From NCBI GenBank assembly GCA_036555725.1, contig DATBKU010000101.1, forward strand, positions 62,001-126,000: a DNA stretch of 64,000 bases. Direction: 5' to 3'. Below, piece by piece: positions 1 through 7,776 of this stretch. Each line of letters begins with the position of its first letter. Within the stretch, counting starts at the first letter, position 1. A program made the position numbers and the translations under genes. Origin of the DNA: CALAED01 sp036555725 (lineage in GTDB: Bacteria; Actinomycetota; Actinomycetes; Streptosporangiales; Streptosporangiaceae). Under the pieces are notes generated by a model. It was not told the origin of the DNA. It did no database searches and saw only the letters and a list, made by a program, of their open reading frames with translations.

Positions 1-1050
1 GTGGATGCCGAGGTCGTCGAAGGACGCGATCGTGCCGACCCGGCCGAGGCGGCGCTGCGTCTCGATGGTGCGGTGTGCCTCGGCGTACGAGCGGGCGATC
101 TCTTGTGGCTCACGACAAAGGCCGCCGATGCCGATGACCACCTCGGTATCGGGGAACAACTCGGCCAGCCGGTTCAGGCAGACCCCCGCGAGCCGCCGCG
201 GTGTGACCTCCGCCGGATGGTCCGCGTCCGGCTCCGCCGCGACGACCACCACCTCGTCCTCACGCGCCGAGATGATCGCCTCGCTGGCCCGGGTGGTGAA
301 GAAGTGCTCGATGCTGTCCCTGGCCCGCAGCCGCAGCCCGTCAGAGTCGTCCGGGCCTGTGGTCCGGGGGACCTCGAAGGCGATGACGAGGACGCTGTGG
401 TCGCGGTCGGCGTGGTAGCCGAGGTGCGCCGCCCAGCGCTCGGCCTCGCCCTCCTCGCGCCCCCGGCCGAGCAGCAGCCCCTCGACGAGATCGTCCCGCA
501 CCCGCCGGGATGCCGCCGCGACCACGCGCTCGCGGCCGAGGATGACGCCGCAGATCGTGGCCGCGTGCTCGGTGACCAGCAGGCTCATGTCGTCTTCGAG
601 GTTCTTGTCGGCCGAGTCGAAGGTGAGCAGATGCGCCGGCACCTCGTCGCCGACCAGTACCGGCGCGACGATCACCGCCGGCATCTCGCCGACCCGGGGC
701 AGCCGCAGCGCCCGATGGCTCTGCCGCGACGCCTGCAGCACCTGGCCCAGCCGCGGGTGGACGAGCTGCTCGCTGACGGTCTCGGCGGCCTCCTCGGGCG
801 AGATGCCCGGCGCCCCGGCGGCGAGGACGTCCATGGTCTCGTTGACGACGGCGACGGTGGCGTCCGTACGGTCGGCGAGCAGCGCGGTGAGGCTGCCGAG
901 GTCGGCGTTCTGCAGGGCGAGCCCGGACAGGTGGCGATACACGGTCACCAGCTCGCGCAGGACCGTGTTCTCGCGGCCCAAATCCCGAGAGCGATCTTTG
1001 GGACCGACCGCACCTAGGGCACGACCACGTGCCGGCAGCCCACCCGCCAT
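1..1050 (-). CDS. PucR/CdaR-family transcriptional regulator, C-terminus cut by window edge
   Basis: Reads leftward from an ATG at 1050 and runs off position 1 with no stop, so the C-terminal PucR helix-turn-helix is outside the window. About 350 codons are present. The N-terminal part reads LRELVTVYRHLSGLALQNAD and continues with ADRTDATVAVVNETMDVLAA, typical of the purine-catabolism-type sensory region. The last visible part, EIARSYAEAHRTIETQRRLG followed by VGTIASFDDLGI, is the CdaR GGDEF-like segment that normally precedes the PucR HTH. AGGA lies about 10 nt upstream of the ATG. PucR proteins respond to small metabolites and often regulate themselves; a palindrome sits just upstream (1085-1104). 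The ligand cannot be inferred. Confidence 0.88.
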   Translation of the reverse strand, partial: MAGGLPARGRALGAVGPKDRSRDLGRENTVLRELVTVYRHLSGLALQNADLGSLTALLADRTDATVAVVNETMDVLAAGAPGISPEEAAETVSEQLVHPRLGQVLQASRQSHRALRLPRVGEMPAVIVAPVLVGDEVPAHLLTFDSADKNLEDDMSLLVTEHAATICGVILGRERVVAAASRRVRDDLVEGLLLGRGREEGEAERWAAHLGYHADRDHSVLVIAFEVPRTTGPDDSDGLRLRARDSIEHFFTTRASEAIISAREDEVVVVAAEPDADHPAEVTPRRLAGVCLNRLAELFPDTEVVIGIGGLCREPQEIARSYAEAHRTIETQRRLGRVGTIASFDDLGIH

Positions 1051-1084
1051 GATCGTCAATCCTATTACCGGACGTGCCCGCAAA

Positions 1085-1104
1085 CTTTGTGGGAGACCAC
1101 AAAG
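1085..1104. promoter_or_regulatory. Palindromic candidate operator in the PucR upstream region
   Basis: Perfect inverted repeat CTTTGTGG-GAGA-CCACAAAG, 35 bp upstream of the PucR-type start. A second copy of the half-site CTTTGTGG is at 1151-1158. The position fits an operator for the adjacent regulator, but this is inference. Confidence 0.5.
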
Positions 1105-1265
1105 GGGGAGAATCTCGGCGTAAGTCCGGCGCCAGAACGCACGGCGAGTTCTTTGTGGCCGGGCACAGGAAGTCGCCCGTCTTGTTTGGGGCTTCCATCG
1201 TTGATCCCGGCGCGGCGGCGGTGGCAGCGTGCGATCAGGTCCTCCTCACCGTTGGGAGAGCAGAG

Positions 1266-1508
1266 ATGGGCGCACCTGAGGCATGCCCCCACTGCGGCGC
1301 CGTGCCGGGCTCGCAGTCACCGCTGGAGGCGCTGTATCAGGAGGTCGCACGCATCCGCGAGATCGCCGAGCGACAGAGCGCCGAGGAGACCATCGCGAGC
1401 CTCACACGCGAGGTGCAGGTACTGCGCGAGACGGTCGCCCGGCTGCGCGGCACCAACTACCGGGCCGGCGTCGCCCGTACTCAGCCCGCTCGGTCCTCCG
1501 CCGCATAG
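1266..1508 (+). CDS. Small hypothetical protein with N-terminal CxxC and coiled coil (80 aa)
   Basis: Family not recognised. The ATG at 1266 is preceded by a purine-rich GGGAGAGCAGAG stretch. The protein opens with CPHCG, a single zinc-knuckle-like pair, then an Ala/Glu/Arg-rich helix with heptad spacing (LEALYQEVARIREIAE; IASLTREVQVLRETVARLR), so a dimeric coiled coil is likely. An upstream in-frame ATG at 1074 would add 64 residues but would overlap the palindromic control region. It is transcribed divergently from the PucR gene. Confidence 0.5.
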   Translation: MGAPEACPHCGAVPGSQSPLEALYQEVARIREIAERQSAEETIASLTREVQVLRETVARLRGTNYRAGVARTQPARSSAA

Positions 1509-1525
1509 CCCGCTTACACCTCGTC

Positions 1526-1553
1526 CGCCGCGATCCATTGCATGATCGCGGCG
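1526..1553. terminator. Strong inverted repeat between the small ORF and the GH35 gene
   Basis: Perfect 10-bp arms CGCCGCGATC (1526-1535) and GATCGCGGCG (1544-1553) around an 8-nt loop, 17 bp after the stop of the 80-aa ORF and 56 bp before the GH35 start. There is no T-tract, so it could be an actinobacterial U-less terminator or an operator for the galactosidase gene. Confidence 0.4.
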
Positions 1554-1609
1554 CATAGGTGATTGTTGGCGATGGAGGAGCCGGCCCCGCCGATCAAGGA
1601 GCCGCGCAG

Positions 1610-4471
1610 ATGCGTCGCTGCATTCGGATCTTCCTCGCGTCCGCCCTGACCGCAGGCCTCGCCCTGATCGCGACGCCCGCCCATGCGGCCGGCCGAGCCC
1701 CCGACAGGGTCGCTGCCAAGGCACGGGCCCACACCGTCACGTACGACAAGTACTCGGTGATGATCGACGGCAAGCGGGTGTGGCTGTGGTCGGCCGAGTT
1801 CCACTACTTCCGGCTGCCCAACCCGGACCTGTGGCGCGACCAGCTCGAAAAGCTGAAGGCGACCGGTTTCACCGCGGTCTCGCTGTACTTCAGCTGGGCC
1901 TACCACTCGCCGGCGCCCGGCGTGTACGACTTCAGCGGCGTTCGCGACGTCGACAAGCTGCTCGACATCGCCGAGCAGGTCGGGCTCTACGTGATCGCAC
2001 GCCCCGGGCCGTACGTCAACGCCGAGCTGGACTCCGGCGGCTACCCGGCCTGGCTGACCACGCAGTTGGGCCGCGCCCGCACGAACGCCGACGACTACCA
2101 GGCCGCGTGGGAGGAGTGGTACGACCACGTCAACGCGATCATCGCCCGGCACCAGATCACGGACGGCGGCGGCTCGGTCGTGCTCTACCAGATCGAGAAC
2201 GAGTACGACGGCAGCGACGCGACGTACATGGAGGAATTGAAGGCGGCGGCGCGGGCGGACGGCATCACGGTGCCCTTGTTCCACAACGACAAGGGCCGCA
2301 ACCTGCGCTGGGCGTCGGGGCCCGGCGCGCCCGATCTGTACGGCACCGACACCTATCCAGCCGGCTTCGACTGCAACCGCACCTCGTTCCCCGGCCTCAC
2401 CGACTACCGCTTCCTCCGTACGGGGGTGGGCGACCGGCCGTTCATCTGGGGCGAGTTCCAGGGCGGCGCGTTCGACCCGTGGGGCGGCCCGACCTACGAC
2501 GCCTGCCGCCGGATGACCGGGCCGACCTTTGAGCGGATGTTCTACGACAACAACATCGAGAACCAGTTCACCGTCCAGAACCTCTACATGACGTACGGGG
2601 GGACGAACTGGGGCTGGCAGGCCGATCCGAACGTCGTCTACACCTCCTACGACTACGGCGCCGCCTTCAACGAGCAGCGCGAGCTGACCGAGAAGGTGCC
2701 GGTGCTCAAGCAGCAGGCGTACCTCGTGCACTCGGTGACCGACCTGCTCAAGGCCGACGACCTCGGCGAGCAGGCGCAGGGCAATCCGGCGCTGCGGGTG
2801 TGGGTGAAGCGCAACCCCGACACCGGCGCGACGTTCTACTTCGTACGGCACGGCGGCAATGGCACGGCGGCCACGAACGACGCGACCACCTTCACTGTGG
2901 ACGGGGCGGACGGCACGTACACGGTGCCGGTGCAGATCAACGGGCGGGACTTCAAGATCCTTACGGCCGGCTACAACTTCGGCGGGCAGCGGCTCGTCTA
3001 CTCCACCTCGGAGATCATGACCCACATCCCGGGGGTCGCGCTGCTGCACGGCCGTACCGGCGAGCCGGGCGAGACCGTGCTGCGCTACGCGAGCGAGCCG
3101 CGGGTCGAGGTGCTCGCCGGCGACGTGACCCCGGCCTGGGACGCCGCCCGCGGCGACCTTCGGCTGACCTACACCCACGACGGGCTGGCCCGGGTGCGGA
3201 TCTCCGGCGGCGGCCGGCCGCCCCTGGAACTGCTGCTCGCCGACAGTGACACGGCCTCGACGTTCTGGCTGCCGAACGACGACGTCCTGGTCCGCGGCGC
3301 CTATCTCGTCCGCTCGGCCGAGCGGCACGGCGCCGTCCTGATGCTGCGCGGCGACACCGGCCAGGCGGGCGACGTCGAGGTATTCACCGACCCGAAGGTG
3401 AAGATCGTCTTCTGGAACGGCCGCCCGATCAAGACGACGCGTACGCCCGCCGGCTCGCTGCTCGGCAGCCTGCCCGGGCCGCGGCCGGTCACCCTGCCCG
3501 CGCTGACCCACTGGCGGTACACCCAGGACGTGCCCGAGGCCGATCCGGCGTTCGACGACAGCGGCTGGACGGTCGCCGACAAGACCACCACGAACAATCC
3601 GACCAAGCCCGCCACCCTGCCCGTGCTCTACACCGACGACTACGGCTTCCACTACGGCGACGTCTGGTACCGGGGCCACTTCACCACGGGTGACTCGATC
3701 TCCCTCACCGCCGGCACCGGCCGGGCGGGGGCGTGGGCGGTCTGGGTCAACGGGAGCTACCTCGGCACGGTCAAGACCGGCACCGCGAGCGGCGACCAGA
3801 ACTCCTTCGGCACCTTCACCTTCCCGGCCGGCATCGTCAAGCCGGGCCAGGACAACGTCGTGTCGGTGCTGGTACGGAACATGGGCCACAACGAGAACGG
3901 CGGCAGCAACGACAACCACAAGCGGCCGCGCGGCCTGCTGTCCGCCGCGCTCGCCGGGTCGGCCGAGGCCCCGTCCTGGCGGATCCAGGGCGCGCTGCCC
4001 GACGCCGTACGCGGGCCGCAGAACAACGGCGGTCTGCACGGCGAGCGCGCCGGCTACGCACTGCCCGGCTTCCCGGGTCGGCACTGGGCCGGCGTGACGC
4101 TGCCGCACCCCGAGACCACCCCGGGCGTGGCCTGGTATCGCACCACGGTCAGGCTCGACCTGCCCAAGGACCAGGACGTGCCGGTCGGCCTGCGGTTCAC
4201 CGACGACCCGAGCCGGCACTATCGTGCGCTGATCTTCGTGAACGGCTGGAACGTGGGCCAGTACATCAACGACGTAGGCCCGCAGCGCGTGTTCACCCTG
4301 CCTCAGGGCATCCTGCGGCACCACGGCGAGAACACCATCGCGCTCGCGGTCTGGTCGTACGACAGCATTTCCGGCGGACTCGGGCAGATCGGCTTGGAGG
4401 CGCTGGGCAACCACGCGACGGCCGCCCACATCGGCGACATCGCCAGCCCGGCCTACCGGCCGCGGCCCTAG
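1610..4471 (+). CDS. Secreted GH35 beta-galactosidase
   Basis: Hydrolyses terminal non-reducing beta-galactose residues outside the cell (family knowledge). The start at 1610 is chosen because AAGGAG (1596-1601) is 8 nt upstream and the ORF then opens with a Sec signal: MRRC, a hydrophobic stretch, and Ala-rich cleavage after residue 27. The 953-aa length suits large multidomain GH35 enzymes. The catalytic (beta/alpha)8 barrel lies in roughly residues 45-400. The acid/base is E198 in QIENEY and the nucleophile E282 in FIWGEF; YGGTNWGW is also a GH35 hallmark. The C-terminal half holds beta-sandwich, jelly-roll galactose-binding-like regions (FVNGWNVGQYI near the end). It converges on the lipoprotein-like gene with a 6-bp gap. 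Confidence 0.93.
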   Translation: MRRCIRIFLASALTAGLALIATPAHAAGRAPDRVAAKARAHTVTYDKYSVMIDGKRVWLWSAEFHYFRLPNPDLWRDQLEKLKATGFTAVSLYFSWAYHSPAPGVYDFSGVRDVDKLLDIAEQVGLYVIARPGPYVNAELDSGGYPAWLTTQLGRARTNADDYQAAWEEWYDHVNAIIARHQITDGGGSVVLYQIENEYDGSDATYMEELKAAARADGITVPLFHNDKGRNLRWASGPGAPDLYGTDTYPAGFDCNRTSFPGLTDYRFLRTGVGDRPFIWGEFQGGAFDPWGGPTYDACRRMTGPTFERMFYDNNIENQFTVQNLYMTYGGTNWGWQADPNVVYTSYDYGAAFNEQRELTEKVPVLKQQAYLVHSVTDLLKADDLGEQAQGNPALRVWVKRNPDTGATFYFVRHGGNGTAATNDATTFTVDGADGTYTVPVQINGRDFKILTAGYNFGGQRLVYSTSEIMTHIPGVALLHGRTGEPGETVLRYASEPRVEVLAGDVTPAWDAARGDLRLTYTHDGLARVRISGGGRPPLELLLADSDTASTFWLPNDDVLVRGAYLVRSAERHGAVLMLRGDTGQAGDVEVFTDPKVKIVFWNGRPIKTTRTPAGSLLGSLPGPRPVTLPALTHWRYTQDVPEADPAFDDSGWTVADKTTTNNPTKPATLPVLYTDDYGFHYGDVWYRGHFTTGDSISLTAGTGRAGAWAVWVNGSYLGTVKTGTASGDQNSFGTFTFPAGIVKPGQDNVVSVLVRNMGHNENGGSNDNHKRPRGLLSAALAGSAEAPSWRIQGALPDAVRGPQNNGGLHGERAGYALPGFPGRHWAGVTLPHPETTPGVAWYRTTVRLDLPKDQDVPVGLRFTDDPSRHYRALIFVNGWNVGQYINDVGPQRVFTLPQGILRHHGENTIALAVWSYDSISGGLGQIGLEALGNHATAAHIGDIASPAYRPRP

Positions 4472-4477
4472 GGACTG

Positions 4478-5113
4478 TCAGCGATCGGCCTGGACCTTGT
4501 AGACGAACACGAGGACGTGGTCACCCACGGCGGCGGCGACCTGCCAGCAGCCCTCGGTGGGCACGACGAGTGAGCTCGGCTGCATGCGGGGCGCGTCGGT
4601 GCGCGGGTCGGCAACGGTGAGCCGTCCGGTCCGGACGGCCCTGCCGTCGAGCCGTCGCGCGACGCCGCGGAGTTCGCCCGGCACGCCGACGTACCAGCCG
4701 ATCTTCGAACTGAGTGCGCCGTTGACGCGGGCGGCGTTCGCACCCGCGGCGGGCAGCAGCACCCAGAGCGGCCCGGTGCCGTACGCCCCCGTTGGGTCGC
4801 CGTTCAACATCCTCAGCATGGGCGCGGGCACCCGCGCTCCGGGCTCGGCCCGGGTCACCGGGCACGCCTCGCCGGGGCGCAGCCGCGGGTGGGTGAGGTA
4901 GTCGGTCAAGGGACGAGGTTCCGCGCTGCTCACGGTCGGCTCCTCACTCGCGCTCGGCCGGCTGCCGCCCCCCGACCCGGAGCACGCCGCCCCCGCCAGC
5001 CCTACGAGCACGACCGCCCACACCGCCCCGGCCGTCCGAGTCGTACGCGCCGTCCGAGTCGTACGCGCCGTACGGGTGAGCCCGAGGCAGCGGCGGGCGG
5101 GACGGAAGCTCAT
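4478..5113 (-). CDS. Exported lipoprotein-like hypothetical protein, last gene of the mau-like operon
   Basis: Starts at the ATG at 5113, which overlaps the upstream stop as ATGA, so it is probably translationally coupled. The 211-aa product has an Arg/Thr-rich N-terminus made by an 18-bp tandem repeat, then a hydrophobic helix (VWAVVLVGLAGAA) ending at a Cys followed by SGSGGGS. The lipobox is imperfect because position -3 is Gly rather than Leu, so lipidation is likely but unproven. The rest is a soluble extracytoplasmic domain with two further Cys (EACPVTR; EGCWQVAA) and a C-terminal strand VGDHVLVFVYKV. The family was not recognised. Its place as the distal gene of the MauD/MauE-like operon suggests an accessory role at the membrane surface. 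Confidence 0.75.
   Translation of the reverse strand: MSFRPARRCLGLTRTARTTRTARTTRTAGAVWAVVLVGLAGAACSGSGGGSRPSASEEPTVSSAEPRPLTDYLTHPRLRPGEACPVTRAEPGARVPAPMLRMLNGDPTGAYGTGPLWVLLPAAGANAARVNGALSSKIGWYVGVPGELRGVARRLDGRAVRTGRLTVADPRTDAPRMQPSSLVVPTEGCWQVAAAVGDHVLVFVYKVQADR
5033..5068. repeat. 18-bp tandem repeat inside the lipoprotein-like gene
   Basis: Two exact adjacent copies of CGTCCGAGTCGTACGCGC (5033-5050 and 5051-5068), in frame, giving a repeated TARTTR-type hexapeptide in the cytoplasmic N-terminus. It could be a site of length variation. Confidence 0.7.
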
Positions 5114-5715
5114 GCCAAGGAGGCTCCTACGGCGGTCAATGCGGCCGCAAGCGCCGCCACCGAGGTCGCCCGGGCGGCCAGCGGCCATTTGGCCAGCGCC
5201 TGCGCCAGCACCGTCGTCGCCGAGTCGCCGTGCCAGAGCGGGCCCAGCGTGCAGCCGACCAGCAGCGGCACAAGGAAGCCCGCCGCGTACCCGATGCCCT
5301 CCCACCAGGGCGCGATGCCGAGCAGCCCCAGCGCGAGTAGCGCCCAGCTGATCGAGCTCATCCGGTACGTCGTGAAGACCAGGCCCGTATCGAGGCCCCA
5401 GGCCACGGCGGCCCGGCGCGGACCGTGTTCGTACAGGATCGCCTTCGGGGTCTGCCGTCGCAGCGTCAGCGGACACCAGGTCTTGCGCCGCAGGCTGTGC
5501 AGGTCCAGCAGGAACGCCGCGCCGAAGACCAGACCGGCCACCGCCAGCCGGACCTCCGGCGGCAGCGCCCGGCCCACGGCCGCGCCCATCGCGCCCGCCA
5601 GCGCGAACACCGCGAACGAGCTCACGACGAACGCCGCCGCGAACCGCCCGATGAGGCCGGCGTACACCTTCCGAGGCTGTCCTTGACCCAAGGACATCGT
5701 TCCGAGGAACGACAC
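5110..5715 (-). CDS. Polytopic membrane protein of the mau-like operon
   Basis: GTG start at 5715, three bases after the stop of a micro-ORF. The 201-aa protein has about four to five hydrophobic segments: FAAAFVVSSFAVFALAGA, LAVAGLVFGAAFLLDL, SISWALLALGLLGIAPW, GIGYAAGFLVPLLVGCTLG and an Ala-rich C-terminal helix. Between the second and third is a basic loop with RRKTWCPLTLRRQTPKAILYE and then GLDTGLVF, a conserved-looking cytosolic patch. I recognise no named family; the arrangement resembles uncharacterised membrane proteins found beside MauE-like genes in actinomycetes. ATGA coupling to the downstream lipoprotein-like gene implies one functional unit. Confidence 0.75.
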   Translation of the reverse strand: MSFLGTMSLGQGQPRKVYAGLIGRFAAAFVVSSFAVFALAGAMGAAVGRALPPEVRLAVAGLVFGAAFLLDLHSLRRKTWCPLTLRRQTPKAILYEHGPRRAAVAWGLDTGLVFTTYRMSSISWALLALGLLGIAPWWEGIGYAAGFLVPLLVGCTLGPLWHGDSATTVLAQALAKWPLAARATSVAALAAALTAVGASLA

Positions 5716-5718
5716 GCC

Positions 5719-5784
5719 TCAAGGGCTGAACAGCTGGGCGAACCCCGCGACCGCGGCGAGCCCGACGAAGACGAAGCCCGTCAT
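5719..5784 (-). CDS. Possible 21-aa single-helix membrane microprotein
   Basis: ATG at 5784, 8 nt after the stop of the Cys-rich gene; stop at 5719, three bases before the GTG of the membrane protein. The product is one hydrophobic helix (MTGFVFVGLAAVAGFAQLF plus SP). There is no clear ribosome binding site, so translation would rely on reinitiation. It could equally be a meaningless filler ORF or a coupling device for the next gene. Confidence 0.3.
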   Translation of the reverse strand: MTGFVFVGLAAVAGFAQLFSP

Positions 5785-5792
5785 CGGCCCGG

Positions 5793-6167
5793 TTATGACG
5801 GGACGTAAACGACGAAGTAGTTCGAGCACTTCCACGGCCCGCTCCAGCAGGTGCTCCCCTTGGTGCACTCCCAGCACGTGTAGTAGAAGTGCGCGGTGTG
5901 GCACGACCAGTAGCGCTTGGTGTAGCCGGAGGGACAGCTCCAGCCGGAGCCATCCCTGCCTTTCGTACCGCCGCACCATGGGCCGTTGGGGTAGCGGAGG
6001 TCGCAGCAGCCCGGGGCGGCGAACGCGCTCGGCGAGTCGGCCCAGGTGACGGCGAGCCAGCCGACCACCGCGGCGCCGATCCCGCTGGCCCGCTTGAGGA
6101 AGCCGCGCCGACCGGGCTGCCCCGGCTCCTCGGTCTCCTCGACCCGGGTCATGACATCGCTGATCAT
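5793..6167 (-). CDS. Tat-exported Cys/Trp-rich protein resembling a methylamine dehydrogenase light chain
   Basis: The ATG at 6167 overlaps the MauD-like stop as ATGA. The 124-aa precursor has a twin-arginine signal (GRRGFLKRASGIGAAVVGW) and an Ala-x-Ala cleavage site (SAFAAP) near residue 50. The mature part of about 73 residues contains nine Cys, six or more Trp and many Tyr: GCCDLRYPNGPWCGGTKG, then SCPSGYTKRYWSCHTAHFYY, then TCWECTKGSTCWSGPWKC. Tat export of a tightly disulfide-bonded small subunit, plus CGG and CPSG motifs, recalls the MADH beta subunit, which carries the TTQ cofactor made from two Trp. It is much shorter than true MADH light chains and has an odd visible number of Cys, so identity as a TTQ protein is inference. 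The neighbouring MauD- and MauE-like genes fit a need for disulfide maturation. Confidence 0.8.
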   Translation of the reverse strand: MISDVMTRVEETEEPGQPGRRGFLKRASGIGAAVVGWLAVTWADSPSAFAAPGCCDLRYPNGPWCGGTKGRDGSGWSCPSGYTKRYWSCHTAHFYYTCWECTKGSTCWSGPWKCSNYFVVYVPS

Positions 6168-6733
6168 GCGGGAGCTCCCTTCTGTTCTGGATCGAGGGTC
6201 ATCGTCGTCGGGACCAGGGAGTAGAACTGCTGCACGGACGGCAGCGACTTGGCCCGGACCAACCGTCCGTGCTCGATCTCGATCGCGAGCGGGGTGACGA
6301 GCATGCCGAGCCGGCGTTCGACCTCGTCGGCCGGCGCCACCATCACCCGTCGTGCGGCCGGCGAGTCCGGCGTGATCCCGGACTGGCCCAGCCAGTCGAA
6401 CGCCTCCGCCGGCGACTCGGCGATGACGACGAGCCACATGCCGCCCGGGATGCCGCCGTCGAGGCTGTTGACGATCCGCCGGCAGGTGCCGCAACGGCTC
6501 TCCACATAGATGACGACCTCGCGAACCGCGGCATCGAGGTCGGGGTGCAGTCCGAGATCGCTGGGCGCGGCGTCGCGCAGCGGCCCCAGGTCGACCGGCG
6601 TGGGCTGGTCGACCATGCCGAAGTGCCGGCGGATCTGCCGGATGTCCCGGTACGCCTCGGCGAGCGCGCCGAACAGCAGGAACTCGCCGATCGCCAGCAA
6701 CGCCACGAGCGCGAAAAGCACCGATGTCGCCAT
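6164..6733 (-). CDS. MauD-like thioredoxin-fold membrane protein
   Basis: The 189-aa protein begins with one membrane helix (SVLFALVALLAIGEFLLFGALAE), then a thioredoxin-like extracytoplasmic domain with a CGTC redox pair (VIYVESRCGTCRRIVNSLDG, about residues 75-95) and a cis-Pro-like TPLAIEI segment near residue 145. MauD proteins supply or isomerise disulfides in the MADH light chain; this one keeps the same layout (anchor, CxxC, thioredoxin core) but the first domain strand reads VVIYVES. It starts 3 bp after the MauE-like stop and overlaps the Cys-rich gene by 4 bp, the order expected of a dedicated maturation pair with its substrate. Confidence 0.82.
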   Translation of the reverse strand: MATSVLFALVALLAIGEFLLFGALAEAYRDIRQIRRHFGMVDQPTPVDLGPLRDAAPSDLGLHPDLDAAVREVVIYVESRCGTCRRIVNSLDGGIPGGMWLVVIAESPAEAFDWLGQSGITPDSPAARRVMVAPADEVERRLGMLVTPLAIEIEHGRLVRAKSLPSVQQFYSLVPTTMTLDPEQKGAPA

Positions 6734-6736
6734 GTC

Positions 6737-7261
6737 TCAACCACCCGCCAGTACTCGTCGCGTGTTCCGGGCCTCGACGCTGCCGCGGACCGCCGGCACG
6801 GCGCGGACAGCGGCGAGCGCGAACGTCACGCAGGCGAAGACCGCCATGCGCTGCTCAACCGTGGAGTCGGGCAGCCGGAACGTGGCCCAGCCGGCGAGCA
6901 GCCATAGCGGCAGCGCGAACAGTTGCGGCCGGCCGAGCCTTCGGTCGGCGGCGCCGGCCCCGAAGCAGGAGCAGGCGACGCCGCGGCCGGTCAGCATGCT
7001 CCATGCGGCCGCCGCGGCGAAGCTCACGCCGAGCAGCGCCAAGAGCCCACCGGACAGATACGGCGGGGCGCCGCCGACCAGGGCCAGGACGGCTCCGAGT
7101 TCGACGACGGGGACGCCGTACGCGAGCCGCGGAGAAATGCCCAAGCCGGAAAGTGTGGTGGCCAATGGTGCCCGATCGCGCACCTTTTCCAGACCGGCCC
7201 ACAGGAGTACCGCCGCGGCCAGTACAACGGGCACCGCAAAAACGCCGGAAGGCACCTGCAT
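6737..7261 (-). CDS. MauE/DoxX-like redox-associated membrane protein
   Basis: 174 aa with about four transmembrane helices: FAVPVVLAAAVLLWAGLEKV, VVELGAVLALVGG, LLALLGVSFAAAAAWSML and a final pair near the C-terminus. It carries the MauE hallmark pair VACSCFG (about residues 95-101) in a loop after the third helix; WAGLEKVRDR after helix 1 is also typical of this family. MauE is thought to pass electrons or disulfides to MauD across the membrane. It starts two bases after the preceding stop, so translation is tightly linked. Confidence 0.85.
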   Translation of the reverse strand: MQVPSGVFAVPVVLAAAVLLWAGLEKVRDRAPLATTLSGLGISPRLAYGVPVVELGAVLALVGGAPPYLSGGLLALLGVSFAAAAAWSMLTGRGVACSCFGAGAADRRLGRPQLFALPLWLLAGWATFRLPDSTVEQRMAVFACVTFALAAVRAVPAVRGSVEARNTRRVLAGG

Positions 7262-7263
7262 GA

Positions 7264-7776
7264 CTAGGCCTCGCGAACTGCGATAACGCGCTTCGCTCCC
7301 GTTTTGGACGCGTTATTCGTCACGGCGACCAAAAGCGTTCTCGACGTGCGATCCCGGCTCTGCAGCCGTTCGGCCAGCGGGCCTTCCAGAATCGTCGCGC
7401 CGACCACTTGCGGACCGTCGGCCCCACTGATCCGGCTCGCCGGAGCGAGGTTCGCGGGGGCCACGTCGTGGGTCTCCCAGGTGCAGATCGGGTGCGCGGA
7501 CAGACCCGTCGCCACCAGCGAAGGGGCCACCGCGACCTCGTCGCCCACCAGCGCCTGCCAGCCCGCCGGGAAGCCCTCCAGCGCCAGCCAGCGCCGCTTC
7601 CCGTCGACCCGGACCGCACCGTCCCGTGCCTCGGTGACGATGGCCAGCCGCCATGTGGGAGCCCCCGGCGCGGTGGCGGCCTGGGCATGGGATGACAGCC
7701 CCGCCGCACCCGCGCCTCCGAGCGCCACCAGGCCGGCCCGGCTCAACAGCGTTCTGCGCGCTCGACTATGCCGCAT
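7264..7776 (-). CDS. Tat-signal secreted protein, first gene of the mau-like operon
   Basis: ATG at 7776 with GGAGG at 7782-7786. The 170-aa precursor opens with a twin-arginine signal (RARRTLLSRAGLVALGGAG) cleaved near SHAQAA. The mature part has strands such as TWRLAIVTEARDGAVRVDGK, WLALEGFPAGWQALVGDEVA and VVGATILEGPLAERLQ, with one Cys in HPICTWET. I do not recognise the fold; a small beta-rich domain is likely. Two of the operon products carry Tat signals, which suggests both are folded or cofactor-bearing before export. Confidence 0.78.
   Translation of the reverse strand: MRHSRARRTLLSRAGLVALGGAGAAGLSSHAQAATAPGAPTWRLAIVTEARDGAVRVDGKRRWLALEGFPAGWQALVGDEVAVAPSLVATGLSAHPICTWETHDVAPANLAPASRISGADGPQVVGATILEGPLAERLQSRDRTSRTLLVAVTNNASKTGAKRVIAVREA

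Noticed and set aside
105..125. Second match to the CTTTGTGG/CCACAAAG-type palindrome inside the PucR coding sequence
   Set aside because: Arms are imperfect and the site is in a coding region whose residues explain the sequence.
1..1017. Long open frame on the plus strand at the left edge
   Set aside because: It is antisense to the PucR regulator, whose residues match the family; the plus frame has no recognisable motif and biased composition.
1514..4429. Very long minus-strand open frame opposite the GH35 gene
   Set aside because: High-GC shadow of a gene with clear catalytic motifs; Val/Arg/Gly-rich with no domain.
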